A program made the position numbers and the translations under genes. From contig NW_024037059.1 in assembly GCF_015706575.1 (NCBI RefSeq), positions 32,436,129-32,500,128 of the forward strand: a DNA stretch of 64,000 bases, given 5' to 3'. This DNA is from Patiria miniata. Lineage: Eukaryota; Echinodermata; Asteroidea; Valvatida; Asterinidae. Shown one piece after another: positions 1 through 11,195 of the stretch (within the stretch, counting starts at the first letter, position 1; every line of letters begins with the position of its first letter). The notes beneath the pieces were generated by a model. It was not told where the DNA came from, searched no databases, and saw only the letters and a program-made list of their open reading frames with translations.

Positions 1-1084
1 ACACAAGTATTGGAAATACAATAAAAGAAATAGTGAAAAATAAACACATCAGCACAAAATAACACATTAGCACAAAATAACACATAAGCACAAAATGAAC
101 AATATCAGATAACTTTGTACCATTAGCAAGCGCATTATTCTATAAAGCTACAGAAAGTGTTGTACAGAAGGCGCATGTCTTAGAAAGTCATTTCAATCCA
201 TTGCTCTGTCTGACTTGCGCTACACTGTGTTATAATAGACAGGGACTGTTGGTTCCATGGAGGCAAGACAGTGCACATAATTCCTTGCATGATATTTTCA
301 TTAATCTAATACGCTGTGTTAAATTTGAAATGTCCTATAGCTACATTTTGCCATTCGTTTTGTATTTTGATCTCTTAACCATTTTTGTTCTGCAATAACC
401 TTATTGTCAATGAAATGTCTTTGATTAATAGGTTGAACAATAAACAAATACTGTTGCCACTGAAACGTGAGGTTTTATTTTATAAATTGACAGCAGTATG
501 GATATTTCTTTATCCATTTTCTTGGTTTTTAATTATGGAAGTCGAATGCAGTATGATGTATACATGACCTAATCTGAAAGCAACCACAAGGGTCTCATAA
601 CAGATTAGTTTTCATGAAAAATAACCTGGTTAAGGACAGGGTGATCAAGTACAGAGGTTGTTATTATACATCTACCCTCTACTCACCGCTGTTCCAGAGG
701 CTCACAGCGCGACATTAGGTTTATGCGCTTGCGCCAGTTTTTCCGGGCTGTGATGTAAAATGAATATTCATGAGCTCTTTCGTAATAACAAATCGCTGAG
801 AACGGCCTTCCAAAAAACTGCTCATAATGCACGAAATGGTTATTGAAGCCATAAGATTTGTCCCAAAGTAGGTTAAAAAATGAATAAATTTAGCATCTTC
901 ATCAAAGATTCTAAATGCGACGTCGCTATTTTCACGAAATAAGAAGAAAAAAAAAGAAGGCCTCTTTTACTGAACGAAAGCAACAACCAGGGTAAAAAAA
1001 GGGTCCTAAATAAAGCTTTCTTTCTGCAATCAGGTAAGTATAGTTAATATTAAGACTGCCATGATAACATCAATGAGACTTTGT

Positions 1085-2005
1085 ATATTCTACTATGCCT
1101 GAAACATCACGGTTTGCATCATACCGACCTCCTGACAGTCTACCTAAGCATTGTCCGACCTCTCATGGAGTATGTGCACCCTGTATGGGCAAGAAGGGAT
1201 CACAAAGAAACAGGAAGAGTCTATTGAGCGCATCCAAAAGTGAGCTTGCCAAATCATCCTGGGGAAGGAGTATACAGGATACACAGATGCCAGAGATCGC
1301 CTTCATCTCATTACCCTCTCTGCTAGACGGAGAAATCTGTGTCTCACATTCGCCCAATCCATGCTAAAACCTGCATCTAAACTCCATCATGTGCTTCCAC
1401 CAAGATCATCCAGAGTGTACAATACGAGGCACAAACACTGTCTTGTTTGAGAACATCCGATGGGGAACTGTGCGCTTCAGTAACAGTGCAACCCTGTCCC
1501 TGTCCCGTCTTCTAAATGGACAACTCCCAATTTGAAAGAGCATGAGGATTATCTGTTTTTATTCCAATGACACTTTTATGTAATCGTTGAGTCATAATAT
1601 ATATAGAATTATAGCTCTGCAGAGATGTATTGAGCACTGTGGATTGTGATAGATGACGACTTCATTGCAATCTTTAAATTAAATATTTTTTTTATAGTAA
1701 TTCAATATCTTAATCGTAAGGCTAGTAGGAAAAATTATATCCACAAGAGTTTAACGGTTTAAAAGTTTAAATCTGCCTGGTGCAGTAACACTTTTTAATC
1801 TTCACAAGATTTACTTTAATTTAATGATCAATGTTTGTTCTTCAATATCATTATGTCCTTTCTATTTTTATTCATCATTTTGTTTATAGTATGAGTAACT
1901 CTCTGAATGGTTTTTAATGTAATTTAAACGCAATTCAGCTTATGGCTGCCATGGTTTAAATAAAATAAACCATTTCATATCAAATCAAATCAAACTTTAC
2001 ATTTT
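1085..2005 (+). mobile_element. 5'-truncated non-LTR retrotransposon, RT C-terminus and 3' UTR
   Basis: Plus-strand sequence from about 1110 decodes, with frameshifts, to the end of a Jockey-superfamily RT ORF: RPLMEYVHPVWARRDHKE matches the usual R-P-x-L-E-Y-x-x-x-V-W block, and about 1420-1530 resembles the terminal RHK...NSxxxxxSRLLNGQ region. A non-coding 3' part ends in a short (ATCAA)n tail at about 1980-2003. It sits inside the Chapaev-like element exactly where copy 2 is continuous, with imperfect ACTTT-starting target repeats on both sides. It is dead and 5'-truncated, as is usual for LINE insertions. Confidence 0.6.
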
Positions 2006-2729
2006 GTGGTGATTTCAAAAGAGAAAACCCCTAAACTCGCCTGCAAATAGAGGGATTCCCGATTTGGTTTACTGAACATGGAGTGTGGTTTATGCGATTC
2101 AACTGCACAATAAAATACATTACATGGGGATCGCAATTCAAACAAGTAGGCCTACCACGCCGACGCGTGATTGGCCAGTGCCCTGCATGTATACATTTCA
2201 CAGGGACGGGCATACGCGTAGTGTGCCTGCTATTTGGATTTGTGCACAAATGGTGCCGTTTGTTTACATTCAGTGTATGTATTAAATTCAGTGTATGTAT
2301 TAAATAGCTACGTACGTGGATCCATCGGGGTTTTCTCTCTAAAGTCTTCCACAGTGGTATTCTCCTTTAATTAGTCTTTCCAATGGTACATGTACCGGTA
2401 CTTCACTTGATTCGGAGTAAACTTTCCAATATGACGAAAAATCCCAAGAAACGTGAATGTTAATTTAGTTCATATTGAGACACCGATAAACGTCACAGCC
2501 AAAGGTAATTTTTCGGAGGTGTTTTCTCATCAAGTGTCTTTCCGAAATGTTCACAGTCCTATCTGATAAAAAATTATAGTCCTTTTTCTGTCGATTTAAT
2601 GTTATATCTCCAATATCAAAAACTTATTTGTAATAAACAAGTACCAAGTGGTGCAACCCACGGCGGCCGGGCAACGTGTGTAGACGGCTATACGGCACTG
2701 TCCGTGCACCCGGGCCATACTGCAATTTT

Positions 2730-3112
2730 TCCACCAAACGACATCCGCATGAGGATGTACGCTATGGCGTTTAGGACTTTACTTCTCTTATAAACATGAG
2801 AAAAAAAATATAAAATTAGAAAAAAAGAAACGAAATTCGGACTTTATTTCCCTTTAAAAAAAAATCCTCCAACAGTCCAAAGCGTCAGATTAGAAAAGAA
2901 AAAAATTCGGGTACAAAACAGCGACTTGAACCCACAACACCGCGAGGATCCCTCACCGTACAAAATCACGACCCTACCAACTGAGCTATCGTACTGTTTG
3001 ACAAATTCTGGACATTCATGGTAATGGTAATAATACTACGCACGTATCATAAAAGTATTGTAGAGGACGCTCAAAAACCACGTAAATGGATGTAGTTTGG
3101 ATAAAGAACATT
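2730..3112 (-). repeat. Interspersed repeat with internal tRNA-like pol III boxes, copy 1
   Basis: On the minus strand, TAGCTCAGTTGGTAGGG (2971-2987) matches a tRNA A box and GGTTCAAGTCG (about 2921-2931) a B box, with spacing like a tRNA gene. The stems do not pair well, so this is a SINE-type promoter and not a working tRNA. Similarity to the copy at 38251-38636 extends about 120 bp upstream of the A box as well as downstream. The tRNA-like module therefore lies inside a longer repeat and not at its 5' end, unlike a simple tRNA SINE. Confidence 0.6.
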
Positions 3113-3324
3113 CGCGGCCATACCGGTACCTAGAGAGTACAGAAAACGAAAAGAAATGGGGTGTGATCTGATATGCAAAAAAGCATGCAAAGTAGACGCA
3201 TGCACAACAGTGTTTGCAAAACTAGTCTTCGAATGCAAAGCTGTAATACAAAACCGGTTTTCGAATGCAAGGTTGTAATACAGAGTTGTTTGAATACAAT
3301 ATATGGCCCAGTAAAGTGTCCACC

Positions 3325-3412
3325 AACCAACCAACCAACCAACCAACCAACCCACCAACTCATCAACCAACCCACCAACTCACCAACCAACCAACCAACC
3401 AACCAACATAAG
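3325..3412 (+). repeat. (CCAA)n microsatellite
   Basis: A run of CCAA and CCCACCAACT units interrupted by a few variants. It lies in the block that is extra in Chapaev copy 1. A shorter CCAA/CAAA run is at 34410-34460. Confidence 0.9.
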
Positions 3413-3595
3413 CAGCTCAAGCCCACGGCGTGTTTCACACCGCTGTGGGAAAAAGTGATTGAAAAGACATCCTCTGGTGAGCTGTTTTTATGCAAAACAA
3501 GACTTGATACAATTCGGCCACAAGAGGGCGTGTTATACGAGCTAAGCATGGACATGCGCACAAACCTAATGTCGCTCCGAAAACAGCGGTGTACT

Positions 3596-4660
3596 ATCCC
3601 TTCATTCATGCCTTTTAACAAACCATTATGACCTCACCGAATGCAGTTTGAATACAAACCCATGTATAAACCTTCAACAGCAACAACAGAACAAAGTGTG
3701 TTGATTATCACTGGTCAATCAGGTGATAATCATGAATTCTCGAGTTTGAGGTTTTGACCTTGAGTATGAATACAGTCTCGTTCAGAAAATCACAAGGTGG
3801 ATTGATATGGTTCTTGACTTAATTATGGTACAATTCTTGCTTTGAGGATTTGAGACCATGGAAGGGGGTTACCGATAAGGTGCAAATTAACACCTTATCT
3901 CAATACATTAATTAAGCCACTTTCCATTGGACATATGAATCCATCCCACTGAAGAAATCTTGGCACCATCATAGACCAAGATAGACGGCCATTTAAAACC
4001 TCTCAAAAACATAGTTCAACTTGATTCTGTAACACCTGTTCCCTTCAACTGTGTCTGGGCAGTTTACACCAGAGCAAGATTAAGTTACCTTTGACACCTA
4101 GATGTGGGTCGCAGTTCACAATTAGTAGTTTCAGAAATTTCTAATTCTGTAACATGACAATTGTTCTGATATATAATTTTCTATATTTTGTCCAGTAAAA
4201 ACCATAGTCATGTGAACCCAGATCAGCATAATTATGCAACATATTTTGGTGTTCATCTTTTGAAATCCGACACTCTTTTTTTAATAGCATTTGGGTGTCT
4301 TTGAGTGGATTTTTGTAGTTTCATTAGAATTTTTTAAAATTTATTTTGGACATGAAATAACAGTAGCAATGTTGGAAAAAATAAACAACTACAAAAAAGT
4401 AGACACACAGAACCAGTCTCCCTCAAGCACTATAGAACATGTCTTACAGTGTTGACAACTAATTTATTTGTGTTGTGTACATTTGAAAGCTGCGGTTTAT
4501 GGAGTAACGCTCATCCACATACCCAGAACCATGTATTGGATGAAATCATAACAAGTGATGTTGTTTTGAACCTTTGCTATTAATGGGACAATTTTAGCAA
4601 ACACACATTACACAGGGAATAGCGGGAGGGGGGGGGGGCTAGAAAAGATAAAAATTTCTA
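3596..4660. other. No feature recognised
   Basis: AT-rich sequence without coding potential, long inverted repeats or splice-flanked open frames that I could see. It ends in a 10-base G run near 4630. Confidence 0.5.
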
Positions 4661-4663
4661 AGG

Positions 4664-4779
4664 TTACTGAAAAGAAATGATGAGTCCATAAAGTTCCACA
4701 GGGTCCGTGGGATTGCGCCTTCCTGTGAACACTTGATAAAGGATGTCAAGGCAGCCATCATAAAAGACTGAATCTGCCT
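4664..4779 (-). other. Candidate terminal coding exon, unrecognised peptide
   Basis: After a good minus-strand acceptor (ACTGTCTATTCTTAG) one frame reads ADSVFYDGCLDILYQVFTGR then RNPTDPVELYGLIISFQ and a TAA. The peptide is of ordinary, non-repetitive composition. I do not recognise it, and it does not resemble the known C terminus of MADD. It could be the last exon of a minus-strand gene or a fragment of an unseen transposon. No donor lies before the stop. Confidence 0.28.
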
Positions 4780-4789
4780 CTAAGAATAG

Positions 4790-5905
4790 ACAGTTTGCCG
4801 ATGGGGCAGTGTCATATGACCGGTGGACATTTTAATTGTTTCTCCTCAGGGTTTACATGTCCGTCTAATTAAATTAATGTTTTAAACAAATTGTTCCTGT
4901 TAACTTTAACAAAAGAGCCGCTGTGTAATGAGGACAGGCAACCTCCTTTGTACGAGTTGTCAAGAGCGGCAATGCAACTGATTAATCCTAGCGAGCTGGC
5001 CTTACTGCACTGGAGATTAAGACAATAGAGTAGTAGAAGTAGTAGATGAAAATGATTTTAAAAAAACCACAAAGTTTATGGGTGTATGTTAAAGAACTGT
5101 ATTGAACCGGTATCAGATGGCTTCTTAAGTTCCTAAATACCGTAACAGAAAAATGCACCTGTTAACTCATCTTCAACATGGCACTGAGTGCTTGTCTTCA
5201 AATCCCCAGTCATATGAATCATGCACCCCCAACCCCTGCAGAGTGTTACCTCACTGATCAGGAACCCACCCTGTCACTTTACATGACAGATCCTTGTCTG
5301 CAAGCCTCAATCCTGAATCTTCCAATACCATTCAATCAACACTCTGCTGTGTAATGGCCGTTGATATGCTACCTAACTGGAGTCCAGTCAAATAGATTTG
5401 TGCCACAATCTGTTTTGTTTGGGAGGGGGGGGGGGGCAACATTGGTACTCATTCACCAAGACATTTGCCACCAAGTAAAGCAGTTGAGATGTCTGACAGT
5501 TCCTGTGCTGTCCCCCAAACTGACTAAGAGAGGCCACTGTACTTATACTGCCAACGACAGTGACAATAAATAGTTCTAGAAACACGTGCAATCAGTATTT
5601 CAAATGTTTCTAGATAATTTAAGGGCATGTGATTCAACTGTCGATTCCAAATTCTTGCTGCCTTTTCCTTGAGAATATGCATTGCCCAACTTGTTGGGGG
5701 TGATGAATATACTTGTTCACATGAAATGATGGCAGACTTTGGAATTCCACACATCACAATCAATCCACTTCACTGGACTCGGTATTACATGCAAATGCCA
5801 AGAATTTTCACCATAACATTCCATTTGCAATTTGTACTTTTTGGAAGCAGCATACTGAGCTTGAAAGCCTTTGTAGCTGTGTGGAAACTCAAGTTTAATG
5901 CCCTT
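4790..5905. other. No gene recognised; G-run only
   Basis: Short open frames here have no recognisable family and overlap on both strands. A G run is at 5424-5436. No repeats shared with the rest of the window were noticed. Confidence 0.45.
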
Positions 5906-5909
5906 TGGC

Positions 5910-6310
5910 CAAAAAAAAAAGTCTCCGGTTTCTGGTATGCGCGCGCGTCGCCGTAGCCCTGCGCGTCGGCAAAATGAAAAAGTTTTTTTTTCAATACAAG
6001 ATGATGTCTCAAAACCGCCAAACTCACTGGTCTGACTGGAATCCTGCTGCTGCACAATTTTAACGTGTTTTTAGATGGGGTTATGATCGAGAATAAGCTT
6101 TATGTGGCCTCTCTGGACTCCCATATATTTGCACTAAGTTTAGTCGGGCACCATTTGCAGTCATCAGCCGAAATTTGAAGCCAAAAAAAAAAAAAAACCA
6201 ACTTTTTCCGCAATAGCTTTGAACAAATTTTTTTCCCGCGACCCGAGCCGTTATGACTTTTTAGCCTCGAGCCTTGTGCATCTTTTGATACCAAAAACCT
6301 AAAAATCGGA
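5910..6310 (+). repeat. Interspersed repeat with GTCTCCGG end, copy 1
   Basis: The block starting AAAAAGTCTCCGGTTTCTGG at about 5916, and the block around 6070-6165 (AGATGGGGTTA, AAGCTTTATGTGGCCTCTCT, GTCGGGCACCATTTGCAG), recur in the opposite orientation at 57650-57815. The other copy also has a GTCTCCGG end facing it at about 55355, so this looks like one end of a TIR element. No opposite end is visible here by 6400. Confidence 0.5.
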
Positions 6311-7140
6311 CCACGGGTTGCCGCGCAGCGAAAATTTTTCTGGCACTACGTGCCGTGAAAACTGAATTTTCCCGTATACGTCGTGTACACAGAGCAGAAT
6401 TACCATTTGTACAGATGAATAATTAATTAGCCGTAATTCCAAAACCCTTTGACCAATAGTCACGGAATTTCTTGGGTACGTTCATGATGAGTTGCCCTAT
6501 GCACGTACCCAGTTTCAAAATTTTCCGTCACTCGATGGCCGAGATCTTGGGGGGGGGGCGGAATATCTTTATTAACAAGTCTGGTCAGGCAAACAATATG
6601 ATTTTTTTTTTTACAGACAGGCCTTCAAAAGGACTTTGATGAATATTTTTAAACTGAGGTTTTATCGCTGGTGATGTTTGAAGACAATTGTGACGATGAT
6701 TCTTGAAATCGCATTATTGGACGAAAGAGGTTTTAGGGTCAGTGTGTCTAAATGGTGATATTATTTGAATGGATTAAGCAATTTCAGTAATTTTTTCATC
6801 TAAAAGTAGCGTATGAAATTGGTTTTTCATTCATTATTATTTTTGGTGCTACATACTTTTTAAATATGAAATTTATTTTTGAGGGTTTGTGTTCCGCTTT
6901 TTTTGACTCAACCTGTAGCAGTTAATCAGCCACTGAGGTCACATACTTTTTACATGATGTGCTTAAATTGTGTCTGCGTGCTAGGAGGGGAGGGGGGTTT
7001 CATATGATTGTGACATGTGCTCAAATCTGTGAAGGAATGTGTCAATGTGTACATTACTAATGTACAAAACAACTTTGTTAATTGGGATGATTCTAAACAC
7101 CTAATCACTTTCAATTTGTCCTTTCTTTTCTGCCATCTTT
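6311..7140. other. No feature recognised
   Basis: AT-rich sequence with a G run near 6550 and T runs. No coding or repeat structure was seen. Confidence 0.45.
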
Positions 7141-7146
7141 AACCAG

Positions 7147-7399
7147 TTTACGTCGGATGACTTGTATGCATGCAAAGGTTTTGCGGTATTGGGAACGAAC
7201 AACAGATAAACACGCAATGAGTGAGGCTCTCAGCGAGCAAGGCTGGAAATATCAGGGTGTGCTACCCACAGATGGCGGCCTGAACCCGTCTGGCATCGAG
7301 GTTCCTGGAAACAATCCTATGCCTGGGTCCGGTGCATGTCAAAATAATCCCGGCTCAGTGGTTAAAATAGGTGGAACTGAGAAGCTATCATATATGTAG
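7147..7399 (+). CDS. Candidate terminal exon of an unknown plus-strand gene
   Basis: A strong acceptor (CTTTCTTTTCTGCCATCTTTAACCAG, given here by its key parts: long pyrimidine tract then CAG) ends at 7146. The following frame is open for 84 codons to TAG at 7397-7399: RRMTCMHAKVLRYWERTTDK, later SEQGWKYQGVLPTDGGLNPS and ending VKIGGTEKLSYM. An AATAAAG polyadenylation-like signal is near 7614. The composition looks like protein, with many Gly, Pro and Asn in the C-terminal half. I do not recognise a family, and no upstream plus-strand exon was found. The ATG at 7157 could start translation if this were a single-exon gene. Confidence 0.35.
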
Positions 7400-7619
7400 C
7401 TTTTGATACACTTAAAAACGTATAAACAGTGATGTCATTGAACCACAACTGAAAGTTGCAAAATTCCTCTTTCCTGACCAAAGTCCAAACCTACATCCGG
7501 CATCCCTGGTGTAATCAGAAGTGTGGGTCATTTTAATTATAAAAGCATATTATTTATGATAGAAAATCACTTGATTCAATTAATATGATCATTTGTTTTG
7601 GCTGGGGAAAAAAAATAAA

Positions 7620-8005
7620 GTGAAAGAACTTGAACTATTCTCACTTCTTGAATGTCATGATCAAAGCAATATTTGACAGCAAGACCATACATCTGGAATA
7701 GACACATTACCCAATTTGCAAGCACTATTTTAAACTAAAAAGCAGCAAGCAAGAGAGAAATACGAGGGGAAAATGCACTTCTCCTCTGAAATTGCATGAT
7801 CATACTTTATGCTATCTTTTGATGTTCAACTTCTACGAACAATCTACAACAAAGTGTGACTGTCCATCTATGCTATTTTGTTACTGCAGAACCTATATGC
7901 AACAAGGCAACATCTGCATTTTCTGCATGTAAAGACTAGCAGCTAAATAGCTTGCGTGATAGATAAAACATTCCATGTGCTTGGTAATAATTAACCTATC
8001 ACATT
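7620..8005. other. No feature recognised
   Basis: Non-coding AT-rich sequence between the candidate exon and the truncated LINE start. Confidence 0.4.
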
Positions 8006-8009
8006 ACTA

Positions 8010-10990
8010 CAGCCACTCATCAACGTGGCCACATTCTGGATCTTCTGATCACACGTTCTGATGATGATAATCTACTCTCTAACATTCATATTGAGGACGG
8101 AATCTCAGACCACTTTGCAATGTTTTTTAGTCTACCCTTCCAAAAGCCAACTATGCCCACGAAAACTGTTGTCTCTAGGAAACTTTGTTCAATCGATGTG
8201 AATGTTTTCTCCAACGATATCCATGCTCATCGGCTTGCCGAATCATGCTCTGAGGTAGATGTGAATACTGGAGTCGAATTGTACAACACCACTCTGCGTA
8301 ACATCTTGAATAAGCATGCACCCGCTACAACAAGAACTGTTAAACTTCGTCCCAACACCAGCTGGTGTAGCAACGTAGTTTATGAGGCAATTTGCAAGCG
8401 AAGACTTCTGGAACGTAAGTGGCAAAATTCAAGACTTGAAATTGATTGACAAATTTACTGTCAACAACAACAACATACCATATCTCTGATTCGTTCAGCT
8501 AAACATAAGCACTACTGCAGAATTGTTGAGAAGTGCTCTGGTGATCAGAAGCAGCTCTTCAGTGTGGTAAATCAACAAGAATACGGTTTCATCATTGCCG
8601 TCACATGACTGTGAATTATCCCTTGCAAATCGACTCAGCCAGTTTTTCACATCAAAGGTGTTAACGATTCGGAACAGTCTGATGCTCACTCCAGTGTCTC
8701 CTCGGACTGTTTTACTGCAACCACCTCCATCGTTGACATTGCCACTTCTTAAGTCAACCTCTCCTGAGGAAATTAGAGCACTCCTCGCAAAAGCACCAAC
8801 AAAATCATGCGAGTTAGATCCCATACCCACGTCACTTCTAAAGCAATGTGATGAAGCCATCATACCTGCCATTGCAAACATTGTTAATCAAAGTCTGCAA
8901 TGTGGTGTTGTACCTTCATCAATGAAATGTGCTCTTGTACGACCGCTCCTAAAGAAGCTGAATCTGGACGTGGACAATCTGAGCAACTATCGCCCTGTGT
9001 CCAATCTTATGTACATCTCCAAACTGCTTGAACGTGTTGCTTTCTCCAGACTTTCAGTGTTTCTCTGTACGAACAACCTTCTGGATAACCGCCAGTCTGC
9101 TTATCGCCAGCATCACAGCGTTGAGACACTTCTTGCTCACTTGTCCACCACATTCTTCAGCAGTTTGACAGGGGCAGAGTTACTGCCACCGTGCTGTTAG
9201 ATTTGTCATCTGCCTTTGACACAGTAGATCATAACATTCTAATAAATCGATTATCTGCTCTCGGTGTCACAGGCACAGCTCTACAATGGTTCCAATCGTA
9301 TCTCACTAATCGTCATCAATCAGTGTGCATCAACAACACAAAATCTTCTCCGACTCTTCTTGCTTGTGGTGTCCCGCAGGGGTCTGTCGGTGGTCCTTTG
9401 CTGTTCTCTATCTACACCAGTCCAATCGGCAAAATAATCCAGAGACATGGCATCCAGTATCATTGTTATGCAGATGACAACTCTACATGTCCTTTGATCC
9501 GGTACAATCCAGTGCATCATCTGCCATCGCCAACCTTGAAGCATGTATTGATGAGATAAGAACATGGACAACTGCCAATACTCTGAAGCTGAATGATGCA
9601 AAATCAGACTTCATCTTATTTGGCTCCAAGCATAATCTCAATAAAATCAACATCTCATCAATACGGATCGGTTCTGCTGACATCACCCCTTCGCTCACAT
9701 GCCGCAACCTTGGAGTAATTTTTGATTCCCAGCTGACATTCAACGACCATATCTCCAGCATATCCAAATCAGTCAGATTTCATCTGCGCAATCTTGGATT
9801 TATTCGCCGATATTTGAACCGTACAGCGACTGAACAACTTGTACATGCATTGATTTCATCTCGTCTGGATTTCTGCAATTCACTCCTCTACAACATTCCG
9901 CAATATCAACTAAACAGGCTCCAGCGACTTCAGAACGCTGCAGCTAGATTAGTTACGCTGACCAAGCGCTCCGGACATATTAGCCCAGTGCTGAGGTCTC
10001 TTCAATGGTTGCCCGTATGTGATCGGATATCATTCAAGATTTTGCTGCTGGCTTCCAATACACTTAGTGGACTGGCACCAGAGTACCTCATTGATGCCTT
10101 ACCGAGATACTTACCCGCACGGAACCTGCGCTCTTCGGAATTGATCAAACTTGTTGTCCCTCGCACCTATCGTTCATGGGGTACTCGTGCATTCCAACAC
10201 TCTGCAGCATCCCTTTGGAACAATCTTCCTTCACACATAAGTTCAGCAGACTCAACTAACCAGTTCAAGAGAGCACTTAAGACTCATTTATTTGCTAAGT
10301 AATACTTGTCACATTAGAATTGTCATTGATTTTGGGATCAGACTAAATCTGCTTGTCTGTTATGATCATTTTATTCGTTCGATGTGTCCAGTTGTTTTTA
10401 TTGGCAAATTGTATATTTTATACAATATATCAATTTTATGTGTGTTTGTATAATGCTTATATATGTGTATGTATTTTTTATTTTTTTTATATTTTTTTTT
10501 AGATGCTTTAGATGTATATGATTTGTTTCTTCCCATATGATTCCTTACTGTAAAAATTGCAGTTTTTCTTTGTTTTTAAAGGGGGTGCATATATAGTTTT
10601 TCCTAAGTAATATCTGTCATATGTATTTGGTTTCATCACTAGCATTTTGCTTGTCCTGATATATTTTCAATTCTTTCGGTCAATGTCTCTATGGGTTGGT
10701 AATTTGTTTGTGTATAATATTTGTATGTGTATATAATGTGTGTATTTTTTGGATACTTTTATATTTTTTGGATTGTGCGTTTATTAAGTTTTTCTATTTT
10801 ACTATTTTTATCTTTGACATTTTTATTCCTTGTATCGACTTTTTCAAACATTTTAACGTTACAGTTACTCTTTTTTTTTTATATATCATGCTATAGTATT
10901 AGTTTATTTTTTTTAAACTTGTAAAGCGCCTTAAGCGTCTTTTTTAGACGGATTTTGGCGCTATATAAATGTTCTCTATTATTATTATCA
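8010..10990 (+). mobile_element. 5'-truncated, decayed L2-clade LINE
   Basis: Starts within the endonuclease domain and runs through a complete RT region to a typical L2-type 3' end. The 3' UTR (10303-10990) closes with TGTAAAGCGCCTTAAGCG, a T-rich loop, GGCGCTATATAAATG and an ATT-rich tail; the two GCGC blocks can pair. That end is a hallmark of L2/CR1-like LINEs and of the SINEs that use them. The first ORF and the endonuclease N-terminus are missing. The body has at least three frameshifts, so it is a dead copy. Confidence 0.85.
8016..10302 (+). pseudogene. L2-clade LINE ORF2 remnant (endonuclease end, RT, C-terminal region)
   Basis: Read through several frames. 8020-8140: endonuclease C-terminus with ILDLLITR and the catalytic ISDHF block. 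A stop falls at 8447. 8595-9200: RT fingers with NYRPVSNL...SKLLER and QSAYR. 9191-9480: RT palm A (DLSSAFDTVDH), a VPQGSVGGP block and palm C YADD. A frameshift follows immediately after YADD, and 9487-10302 continues with LYMSFDP, AKSDFILFG, NLGVIFDSQLTFNDHIS, RLQNAAARLV, SLQWLPVCDRISFKI and LWNNLPSHI...FKRALKTHLFAK. The QWLPV and WNNLP blocks point to the L2 clade. The protein would nick DNA and copy its own RNA at the nick; here it cannot be made. Confidence 0.85.
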
Positions 10991-11195
10991 TGTTGGAATT
11001 GCGTCAATGCAGCTTGTGAAATATTGTCCAATTACATGATATACCAATGGATGCGGAACGCGCAAAATCTGAGACAAACAAACTGAACGTACAAAATTCC
11101 ATTCGTGGCCAACTCGCAAACAGCGATAGATCAATTGTTACACTATAACAGGGTACTATAAGACAGGATTTCCATTTACACAAATCTGTAGCCTA

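Larger units (their letters stand above)
684..3591. mobile_element. Chapaev/CMC-like DNA transposon copy 1, non-autonomous, with nested insertions
   Basis: Both ends carry an inverted repeat starting CACCGCTGTT, with a second shared block GCGACATTAGGTTT a little inside. The ends are flanked by a 4-bp direct repeat TACT (680-683 and 3592-3595). A second copy at 59090-60206 has the same ends and a different 4-bp duplication. Four-base duplications with CAC-starting ends fit the Chapaev branch of the CACTA-Mirage-Chapaev superfamily. No transposase is present. Compared with copy 2, copy 1 holds two extra blocks: about 1083-2005 (a LINE 3' end) and about 2632-3446 (a tRNA-like repeat plus a CCAA microsatellite). 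Confidence 0.75.

Noticed and set aside
2920..2996. Possible tRNA gene (minus strand)
   Set aside because: The A and B boxes are good, but acceptor and T stems do not pair and the unit is dispersed, so it is a SINE-like module.
3173..3631. 152-codon frame with [13 protein letters not shown]
   Set aside because: It runs through a CCAA microsatellite and a Chapaev-like end; not a gene.
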